Source: Scatomonas sp963649395
GTDB taxonomy: Bacteria; Bacillota; Clostridia; Lachnospirales; Lachnospiraceae
Length of the DNA: 11,245 bases
NCBI GenBank assembly: GCA_963649395.1
Contig: CAVJHW010000087.1
Location: 1 to 11,245 of the forward strand
Direction: 5' to 3'
The notes under the pieces were generated by a model, which was not told the origin of the DNA, made no database searches, and saw nothing but the letters and a program-made list of their open reading frames with translations. Positions 1 to 5,471 of this stretch are shown piece by piece. Both the position numbers and the translations under genes were made by a program. Every line of letters starts with the position of its first letter. The stretch's first letter is position 1.

Positions 1-22
1 GCGGGAGCACGTTAGTGCGGAG

Positions 23-76
23 CAGCTGGCTTTCATCCGTGGTGGAGCGGGACAATGCCCTGCATGGGGGTTTACT
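23..76 (+). repeat. Dispersed 54-bp repeat, copy A
   Basis: This stretch aligns without gaps to 4179-4232, with 45 of 54 positions identical when compared by eye. Both copies end in the same 15 bases, CATGGGGGTTTACT preceded by G. Copy A covers the stop codon of the minus-strand permease (TAA read from 74 to 72), so the permease's last bases are part of the repeat. A weak hairpin, CCC-TGCAT-GGG, is present in this copy only. I do not recognise the family; it could be a small interspersed repeat or the edge of a larger duplicated segment beginning outside the window. Positions 1-22 show nothing else I can name. Confidence 0.75.
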
Positions 77-1079
77 TTCCTGCCGCCTTCTTGGCGGGCT
101 TCCGTCCGCCCGCCATATTGGACAGAAGGACGGAGAGGATCAAGAGGGCGCCCAGGATTACCAGGATCAGCTGAGGGTTCATGTTGATCTGCCCCAGACC
201 GATTCTCAGACAGATGATGACGAAGGCAGCAATGATTCCCCCTGCCAGCTTGCCCTTGCCTCCAGAGGTGGAGATTCCGCCGAATACGGCCATGGCGATG
301 GCATCCATCTCGAATCCGTTGCCGGTGGTTGTATTGGCTCCGTAGAGCACGCTGGTCAGGAAAAGGGCTGCCAGCCCGGACATCAGCCCCAGAACCGTAT
401 AGAGGATCAGACGGATCTTCTGAACCGGGACGCCTGCGTAATAGGCTGCAATTCGGTTAGAGCCGATGGCATAGGTCATTCTTCCGAAGGTTGTCTTGGC
501 CAGGATGATGGCGAAAATCACCGCCAGGACCAGGAAGAGGAAGAAGATATAGGGAACGCTCCCTACCTTTCCGGAAATCATACGAAAGCCATCGGTATTT
601 GTCAAGGAGATGGAACCTCCGCTGCCCAGAGATATTTCGGCAATTCCCCGGAAGATAATCTGGGTAGCCAGGGTTACGATCATGGGGGGCAGCTCCGTGA
701 AATTGGTGAGCACCAGGCCGTTGATCAGGCCGCAGGCTGCTCCGGTCAGAAGACAGACCAGAACGACCCCCAGGAAGGGCAGGCCCTTGTTGCAGGTCAT
801 GCAGGCAAAGGTTGCCGAAAGGCAAACCGTGGCGCCTACAGAAATATCAATCTCTCCCAGAATCAGGATGAAGGCCATGGGAAGCATAATGAAGCCCTCC
901 GCCAGGTACTTGGGCATCTCCCGCAATACATTATTGAATTGAAAGTTGGGAGAGATGGTTCTGCAGAAGATGATAATCAATAAAAAGATGATAACCAGCA
1001 TTCCTTCCCAGCTCAAAATGGTTTTCTTGAGGGACTTTTCTGGAACATTGGATATGGTTCTACCGGATTTTCCTGCCAT
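72..1079 (-). CDS. Sugar ABC transporter permease, second subunit (RbsC/RhaQ-like)
   Basis: A 335-residue integral membrane subunit of a CUT2-type sugar importer (BPD_transp_2 family). It should form half of the membrane channel, with the ATPase encoded at 2071-3591 powering import. After a charged N-terminus of about 25 residues, hydrophobic segments fill most of the chain. Family landmarks include GEIDISVG near residue 75, PPMIVTLAT, FGRMTYAIGSNRIAA, and MAVFGGISTSGGKG towards the end; the lysine-rich tail AKKAAGK is cytoplasmic in type. The ATG at 1079 lies 2 bases after the upstream permease's stop and has a GGGAAGGGAG ribosome site inside that gene, so the two are translationally coupled. 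It is distinct from its neighbour permease rather than a recent duplicate. The PPMIVTLAT and FRGIAE wording recalls RhaQ of rhamnose importers from memory of the family; the substrate is inferred only. Confidence 0.88.
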   Translation of the reverse strand: MAGKSGRTISNVPEKSLKKTILSWEGMLVIIFLLIIIFCRTISPNFQFNNVLREMPKYLAEGFIMLPMAFILILGEIDISVGATVCLSATFACMTCNKGLPFLGVVLVCLLTGAACGLINGLVLTNFTELPPMIVTLATQIIFRGIAEISLGSGGSISLTNTDGFRMISGKVGSVPYIFFLFLVLAVIFAIILAKTTFGRMTYAIGSNRIAAYYAGVPVQKIRLILYTVLGLMSGLAALFLTSVLYGANTTTGNGFEMDAIAMAVFGGISTSGGKGKLAGGIIAAFVIICLRIGLGQINMNPQLILVILGALLILSVLLSNMAGGRKPAKKAAGK

Positions 1080-1081
1080 GA

Positions 1082-2074
1082 TTACATCTCCCTTCCCTTC
1101 AGATTATTCTTGTCCATGGCTCTCTGGGTCAGGACGTTGAGGATAACTACGATCATAATGATGAGACCCTTCACCGTATTCTGGGCGATGGATTCGATCC
1201 CCACCAGGGGCAGGGCCTTGGCGATGATGGCCAGAATCAGGGAGCCTAAGAGGGCGCCGACGACGGTTCCCCGGCCGCCGGACATGCTGACACCGCCGAT
1301 GACACAGGCAGCGATCACATCCATTTCCTTCCCATACATCATGTTAGGCTGGGCAGAGGCATAGACGGATACGGCAAGGGCTCCCCCCAGACCGGACAGG
1401 ATTCCCATCACGGTATAGACCATCAAGTCAATGCGCCGGGTATTGATACCGGAGATGGCTGCCGCCTCCCGGTTGCTGCCGACAGCATAGACCTTTCTTC
1501 CGATCCTGGTCCACTTCATAACCAGGAAGAATATGACATAGCAAAGGATCATGACCCAGATGACATTGTTGAGTCCCAGCACCTTCCCCAGGGCAAAATC
1601 CTTGAAGTCTCCCAGGCTGTCGGCACTGGCCCATTCGCTGTTGCTGATCAGGTAGGACATACCCCGGTAAATATACATAAATCCCATGGTTGCTATGATG
1701 GGAAGAACCCTTCCGTAGGCGATGATAAAGCCGATCAGGAGACCGCAGAGGGCCCCTACTCCAATGGCGATCAGGAAGAGAAGGGGGGGATTGGTAATAA
1801 TTCCCTTCTTCATCAGCATTCCTACGGTCATGCCGGAAAAGGACAGGGTGGAGGCTACGGAGATATCAATCCCTCCTACCAGAAGCACTCCCAGCATACC
1901 CAGAGCCATAATCATGATGACAGCGTTGTTCTTCAGCATATCGGTGATGGATTTCGCTGTCAAGAAGGAAGGACTCTTAAAGGTAATGGCAAGGCATAAC
2001 AGAATCAGTACGATCAACAAGCTGGCTTCTCGGGAAGCTGTGATCTTTTTGAAAATTGATTTTTTTTCATTCAT
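1082..2074 (-). CDS. Sugar ABC transporter permease, first subunit (RbsC/RhaP-like)
   Basis: A 330-residue CUT2-family permease, the usual length. The N-terminal 15 residues are charged (MNEKKSIFKKITASRE), followed by multiple membrane helices. Landmarks are GGIDISVA near residue 67, LPIIATMGFMYIYRGM, IGRKVYAVGSNREAA in the cytoplasmic loop that contacts the ATPase, and VIAACVIGGVSMSGGRGT. The start ATG overlaps the ATPase stop as ATGA (2071-2074), with an AAGGAG ribosome site just upstream, so ATPase and permease are coupled. It should pair with the permease at 72-1079 as a heterodimer, as in rhamnose, AI-2 and some pentose systems, rather than as the RbsC homodimer. Substrate is unknown from this sequence. 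Confidence 0.88.
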   Translation of the reverse strand: MNEKKSIFKKITASREASLLIVLILLCLAITFKSPSFLTAKSITDMLKNNAVIMIMALGMLGVLLVGGIDISVASTLSFSGMTVGMLMKKGIITNPPLLFLIAIGVGALCGLLIGFIIAYGRVLPIIATMGFMYIYRGMSYLISNSEWASADSLGDFKDFALGKVLGLNNVIWVMILCYVIFFLVMKWTRIGRKVYAVGSNREAAAISGINTRRIDLMVYTVMGILSGLGGALAVSVYASAQPNMMYGKEMDVIAACVIGGVSMSGGRGTVVGALLGSLILAIIAKALPLVGIESIAQNTVKGLIIMIVVILNVLTQRAMDKNNLKGREM

Positions 2075-3591
2075 ATCTCCATCTTCTCCTTACCGTCCTC
2101 CACTTTGGACTTTTCCATTGCCAGCTCCAGGATAGACTCCTGACTTGCCTCCTGGCGATTCAGCTCGCCGGTTACCTTACCATTGCACATGACGATGATG
2201 CGGTCGCTCATACCCAGGATCTCCGGCATCTCGGAGGAAATCAAAATGATGCCATAGCCCTTCAAAGCCAGATCTCCCAGAATCTGATAGATCTCCGCCT
2301 TGGCGCCTACGTCAACGCCCTTGGTGGGCTCGTCCATGATCACTACCTTCATGTCCTGGCCCAGAGCCTTGGCTACCACTACTTTTTGCTGATTGCCTCC
2401 CGACAGAGAAGAGGCCGGGTCGAAGATGGTAACTGCCTTGGTATCCACTTCCTCCAAGAGCTTCTTGGCAACCTCTCTTTCCTTCTTGTTGTCGTTAAAG
2501 CCCCCCTTGGCGAATTTCTTCATGGTAGGAAGAGTTACATTCTGTCCCAGCCCCCAGGTCAGAATCAGACCCTCCTTCTGCCGATCCTCCGGCAGAAGGA
2601 TGATGCCCTTCTTCATGGCATCGGAGGGATTCTTAACCCGGATCTGCTTCCCCTCCAGGAAGATTCTTCCGGCATCCGGCTTGGTGATGCCGCAGATGGT
2701 CTCCACCACCTCTGTACGTCCGGCCCCTACCAGGCCGGTTAAACCCACAATCTCACCCGCTCTTACACGGAAGGAAACATTCTTGAAATATCCGATCCGG
2801 GACATTCCCTCCACGCGCAGCACCTCATCCCCCAGCTTCACCTCCGGCTTGGGAAATAGGTCGCTGATCTCCCGGCCTACCATGGCCTTGATCAGATCCG
2901 CATTGGTAATGCCATTCACATCGTAGGTTCCGATATATTGGGAATCCCGCAATACCGTTACCCGGCTGGCCAGGCGGTACATATCTTCAAATCGGTGGGA
3001 GATGAAGATGATAGATACCCCTTCCTCCTTCAGCTTATCCACGATGCGGTATAACTTCTCGGATTCATTCTTGGTCAAAGCCGCGGTAGGCTCATCCAAA
3101 ATGATGATCTTGGCCTGGGCGGAAAGAGCCTTGGCAATCTCCACCATTTGCTGCTGCGCTACACTGAGGGCCCCCATCTCGGCAGTGGACTTGAAGTCCG
3201 CATCCAGCTGATGGAGCAGATCTGTGGCCTGTTTATTCATCTCTCTCCACTGGATGATCCCATTTTTCACGATCTCATGTCCCATGAAGATATTCTCTGC
3301 CACCGTCAGATCCGGATAAGAGGTGGGATGCTGATACACCGCTGCGATTCCCGCGGCCTGGGCATCCCTGGGCCCCTTGAAAGAGACCTTCTTCCCCTCC
3401 AGGAACATCTCCCCCTCCTCGGCCTTATGCACACCGGTGATTACCTTGATAAAGGTGGATTTCCCGGCACCATTCTCCCCCATCAGAGCGTGCACCTCAC
3501 CCCTCTGGAGCTGAAATTGCACATGGTTCAATGCCTTCACACCAGGGAATATCTTCGTGATACCCTTCAATTCCAATATGTAATCAGACAA
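2071..3591 (-). CDS. Sugar ABC transporter ATPase with two nucleotide-binding domains (RbsA/MglA/RhaT type)
   Basis: A 506-residue cytoplasmic ATPase made of two fused ABC domains, the standard length for CUT2 sugar importers. Domain 1 has Walker A GENGAGKST (residues 38-46), the signature LSVAQQQ (142-148) and Walker B ILDEPTAAL with Asp166-Glu167. Domain 2 has the degenerate P-loop GLVGAGRTE, an intact LSGGNQQK signature, and MDEPTKGVD. A weak second P-loop is normal in this family. Several phrases (YPDLTVAENIFMGHE, YFKNVSFRVRAGEIVGL, ISSEMPEILGMSDR) resemble rhamnose RhaT-type ATPases, which fits two unlike permeases downstream; this is an inference. The start is TTG at 3591, chosen because a GGGAGGG ribosome site lies 7 bases upstream and the ABC core begins immediately. 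It is the first gene of the minus-strand operon. A sugar-binding protein is not encoded here and would have to lie beyond position 1 or elsewhere. Confidence 0.93.
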   Translation of the reverse strand: MSDYILELKGITKIFPGVKALNHVQFQLQRGEVHALMGENGAGKSTFIKVITGVHKAEEGEMFLEGKKVSFKGPRDAQAAGIAAVYQHPTSYPDLTVAENIFMGHEIVKNGIIQWREMNKQATDLLHQLDADFKSTAEMGALSVAQQQMVEIAKALSAQAKIIILDEPTAALTKNESEKLYRIVDKLKEEGVSIIFISHRFEDMYRLASRVTVLRDSQYIGTYDVNGITNADLIKAMVGREISDLFPKPEVKLGDEVLRVEGMSRIGYFKNVSFRVRAGEIVGLTGLVGAGRTEVVETICGITKPDAGRIFLEGKQIRVKNPSDAMKKGIILLPEDRQKEGLILTWGLGQNVTLPTMKKFAKGGFNDNKKEREVAKKLLEEVDTKAVTIFDPASSLSGGNQQKVVVAKALGQDMKVVIMDEPTKGVDVGAKAEIYQILGDLALKGYGIILISSEMPEILGMSDRIIVMCNGKVTGELNRQEASQESILELAMEKSKVEDGKEKMEI

Positions 3592-3687
3592 GGCTAATCC
3601 CTCCCTTTTTTTCTAAATCCAGTCTAGCATTTGAGGGATGGATGTAAAATCGCAAAATCTTACGATTCAGGGTGAAATATTTATAAA

Positions 3688-3716
3688 TGCACAATGCCCA
3701 TGAATTATGGTATGAT
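3688..3716 (+). promoter_or_regulatory. Possible sigma-A promoter in the divergent spacer
   Basis: TGCACA (3688-3693) and TATGAT (3711-3716) are separated by 17 bases, four and five matches to the -35 and -10 consensus. It would start transcription near 3723, running rightward towards the nuclease remnant and perhaps on to the LacI gene, for which I see no better promoter. The spacer 3592-3843 holds no convincing gene on either strand. No strong minus-strand promoter for the ABC operon stands out; a short AATCG/CGATT inverted repeat (3648-3652 and 3663-3667) could be an operator for it, but this is weak. Confidence 0.35.
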
Positions 3717-3745
3717 AGAGGCGTATCGGAAGGGAAGGAATAAGA

Positions 3746-3792
3746 GGACAATCTACAGGAAGACTTTTGTGGGAAATGGAAAGGGATTGTCC
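3746..3792 (+). repeat. Inverted repeat in spacer, 8-bp arms
   Basis: GGACAATC (3746-3753) and GATTGTCC (3785-3792) are perfect inverted copies with 31 bases between them. They lie just downstream of the possible promoter at 3688-3716 and so could form a stem in a leader or small RNA. A second short stem, AAGGCT/AGCCTT (3853-3858 and 3867-3872), follows about 60 bases later with only a weak T run after it. No known RNA family is recognised. Confidence 0.4.
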
Positions 3793-3874
3793 ATAGCATT
3801 GCCAAAAGACTTGTGAAAAGGTGTAAAAAGTTATAGAATATCAATGAAACCTAAGGCTGACCTAGAAGCCTTAT

Positions 3875-4177
3875 TTGGCGGATATGCTGCATCGACAAAA
3901 GGAGGAGCTGCCTGCAGGTGCAGGTTATGCAGACCTGGTATATTTGCCCAGGAAAAGCTCTCCCCTCCCGGCTCTGGTCATCGAGTTCAAGTGGAAGAGA
4001 TCAGCCCAGGGAGCCCTTGCCCAGATCAAAAGCAGGCATTACCCGGATGCCCTCCGGAATTACGGGGGCGAGATCCTGCTGGTGGGAATCAATTATGATA
4101 AGGATGCGGCCCCGGGGGAGCGGAAGCACACCTGCATCATAGAGAGGCTGGACAAGGGGATAGAGCAATCCGTGTAA
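3875..4177 (+). pseudogene. C-terminal remnant of an AAA-ATPase-like / PD-(D/E)XK nuclease-domain protein
   Basis: About 100 codons survive of a protein family usually over 500 residues long, in which an N-terminal AAA-ATPase-like domain is followed by a C-terminal PD-(D/E)XK nuclease-like domain (the DUF1703 type). The kept part is the nuclease core: AGYADLVYLPR carries the conserved Asp, LVIEFKW carries the E-x-K pair, AQIKSRHYPDAL follows, and EILLVGINYDK is the next strand. Nothing of the ATPase half is present upstream: an in-frame TAG sits at 3863-3865, and the first possible starts are TTG at 3875 or ATG at 3884, neither with a convincing ribosome site. The reading frame itself is intact to the TAA at 4175-4177, which ends 1 base before the 54-bp repeat. 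I read it as a decayed leftover, though expression as a short protein cannot be excluded. The cellular role of the full-length family is not well known. Confidence 0.72.
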
Positions 4178-4178
4178 C

Positions 4179-4232
4179 CAGTTGGCTTTCATGCGTAGTG
4201 GTGCGGGACAGCGTGCAGCATGGGGGTTTACT
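4179..4232 (+). repeat. Dispersed 54-bp repeat, copy B
   Basis: Same orientation as copy A at 23-76, differing at 9 of 54 positions and centred about 4.16 kb away. It begins 1 base after the nuclease remnant's stop codon and ends 30 bases before the LacI start, so it forms part of that gene's leader. A TATGAT box overlaps its last base (4232-4237), but no matching -35 box is present at the right distance. An open frame extends the LacI gene upstream through this repeat from a TTG at 4182, but the extension has no protein-like features. Confidence 0.75.
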
Positions 4233-4262
4233 ATGATCAGGGGCAGAGAAGGGAGGGCACAG

Positions 4263-5249
4263 ATGACCATTAATGAGATTGCGAAGATGGCAGGGGTTTC
4301 CCGGGCTACGGTTTCCCGCTATCTGAATCAGGGATATGTCAGTGAGGAGAAGAGCCAGAAGATCCGCCGGGTGATAGAGGAAACGGGTTATCAGCCCTCT
4401 GCCCAGGCTCAGATTCTGCGCACCAAGCGAACCAAGCTGGTGGGGGTCATTATTCCCAAGATCAATTCAGATTCCGTTAGCCGCATGGTGGCGGGGATCA
4501 GCGGAATTCTGTCCCAGGCGGGTTATGGACTCCTGCTGGCCAATACGGATAATGACGAGCAGGAGGAGCTGAAATATCTGCGGGTCTTTGCCTCCAACAA
4601 TCAGGTAGATGGGGTGATTTTGACAGGAACTGTTCTGACCCGGGAACATCGGAAGCTGATTCGGGACATGCAGCTTCCGGTGGTGGTGTTGGGGCAATGC
4701 ATCGATCAGTGTTCCTGTGTCTACTATGATGACTACCAGGCCGCCCGGCAATTGACAGAATCCCTGCTGCGCAAGGGGAAGAAGATTGGTTATATAGGGG
4801 TTACCCAGAAGGACCAGGCAGCAGGCAAGATGCGCCTGCAGGGCTTTCAGGATGCCCTGGAAGCAGCAGGCCGGGAGCGGAATCCTGACTGGATGGAGGA
4901 GGCCAAATTCCGCATTGCCTCCGGCTATGAGGCAGCGGAGAGGCTCTTTACCCGCCAGCCGGAGCTGGATTCCCTCTTCTGTGCCACAGATAATATAGCC
5001 ATCGGAGCTATGACCTATCTGAAAAAGCATAAAATCCGGATCCCCCACCAGGTGCAAGTGGTGGGAGTAGGAGACTCGGAGAAGGGGCAGGTGGTGGAAC
5101 CGGCGCTGACTACCGTGCACTATTACTACAAGACCAGTGGCCAGGAAGCAGCCCGCCTCCTGCTGGAGATGCTGTCCGGCCAGGAGGATGTCAGGAAAGA
5201 GATCAAGATGGGATATAAAATCATCGAGAGAGCCTCTGTCAGGAAATAG
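4263..5249 (+). CDS. scrR: LacI-family sucrose operon repressor (ScrR/SacR-like)
   Basis: A 328-residue DNA-binding repressor, standard LacI/GalR length. Residues 1-26 form the helix-turn-helix (INEIAKMAGVSRATVSRYLN) followed by the hinge helix region around SAQAQILRTKRT. The periplasmic-binding-protein-like effector domain starts at LVGVIIPKINSD and carries typical phrases such as DGVILTG, GKKIGYIGV, DSLFCATDNIAIGA and VVGVGD. ATG 4263 was chosen over upstream in-frame codons because GGGAGGGC sits about 7 bases before it and the conserved domain begins at residue 2. It is followed by its own terminator and then by the promoter and LacI-type operator of the sucrose PTS genes, so it most likely represses that transcript. 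The inducer is presumably sucrose, sucrose-6-phosphate or a related fructoside; this is inferred from the neighbours. It is probably transcribed separately from the PTS operon. Confidence 0.9.
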   Translation: MTINEIAKMAGVSRATVSRYLNQGYVSEEKSQKIRRVIEETGYQPSAQAQILRTKRTKLVGVIIPKINSDSVSRMVAGISGILSQAGYGLLLANTDNDEQEELKYLRVFASNNQVDGVILTGTVLTREHRKLIRDMQLPVVVLGQCIDQCSCVYYDDYQAARQLTESLLRKGKKIGYIGVTQKDQAAGKMRLQGFQDALEAAGRERNPDWMEEAKFRIASGYEAAERLFTRQPELDSLFCATDNIAIGAMTYLKKHKIRIPHQVQVVGVGDSEKGQVVEPALTTVHYYYKTSGQEAARLLLEMLSGQEDVRKEIKMGYKIIERASVRK

Positions 5250-5267
5250 GGAAATATGACATACGAA

Positions 5268-5312
5268 GCGAAGGACTTTGGGCAAAGTGCCTGAAAAATC
5301 CTTCGCATTTTT
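5268..5312 (+). terminator. Rho-independent terminator after scrR
   Basis: GCGAAGGA (5268-5275) pairs perfectly with TCCTTCGC (5299-5306). The interior adds a TTT/AAA match and an inner GGCA-AAG-TGCC hairpin, and the stem is followed by ATTTTTA. It lies 18 bases after the repressor's stop codon and upstream of the PTS promoter, isolating the two transcripts. Confidence 0.85.
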
Positions 5313-5337
5313 ATGTAAAAAGTCAATGAACTTTTTG

Positions 5338-5366
5338 TTTACAAAGGAGATTTGACTGGGTATAAT
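5338..5366 (+). promoter_or_regulatory. Sigma-A promoter of the sucrose PTS operon
   Basis: TTTACA (5338-5343) and a perfect TATAAT (5361-5366) are spaced by exactly 17 bases, close to ideal for the vegetative sigma factor. Transcription would start near 5373, leaving a leader of about 100 bases before the permease gene. The strength of this promoter fits a gene set that is kept off by a repressor. Confidence 0.88.
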
Positions 5367-5376
5367 AAAGGTGAAA

Positions 5377-5394
5377 TGTGAGAACGATTTCACA
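5377..5394 (+). promoter_or_regulatory. LacI-family operator; core also fits the cre (CcpA) consensus
   Basis: TGTGAGAACGATTTCACA is an imperfect palindrome centred on CG, with five perfect outer bases on each side, the form LacI-family repressors bind. The inner 14 bases (5379-5392) match every position of the Gram-positive cre consensus TGWNANCGNTNWCA. An overlapping wider inverted repeat pairs GTGAAAT (5371-5377) with ATTTCAC (5387-5393). The site starts 10 bases after the -10 box, covering or immediately following the start point, where a bound protein would block initiation. The repressor encoded at 4263-5249 is the likely ligand; CcpA is the alternative. Confidence 0.82.
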
Positions 5395-5471
5395 AAAGGA
5401 ATAGGCGAAACAAGGAAAGAAGAAGGGAAACTGTAGGATAATAACTTCAAAGAAGGAAGAGAGGGTATGAG

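Noticed and set aside
15..983. A 322-codon plus-strand open frame opposite the second permease
   Set aside because: It is a shadow of a clear membrane protein gene; the translation is Gly/Asp/Gln/His-rich low-complexity sequence without a ribosome site.
3844..4098. An ATG-initiated 84-codon frame beginning MKPKADLEALFGG
   Set aside because: It overlaps the nuclease remnant in another frame. The remnant's frame carries recognisable conserved residues; this one becomes Cys/Arg/Pro-rich nonsense after about 20 residues.
23..4232. The two 54-bp repeats as insertion-sequence ends or a CRISPR-like array
   Set aside because: They are direct rather than inverted, no transposase lies between them, and there are only two copies 4 kb apart without regular spacers.
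4182..4262. A 27-codon N-terminal extension of the LacI-family gene from TTG
   Set aside because: The extension lies within the 54-bp repeat, and the helix-turn-helix starts right after ATG 4263, which has a good ribosome site.
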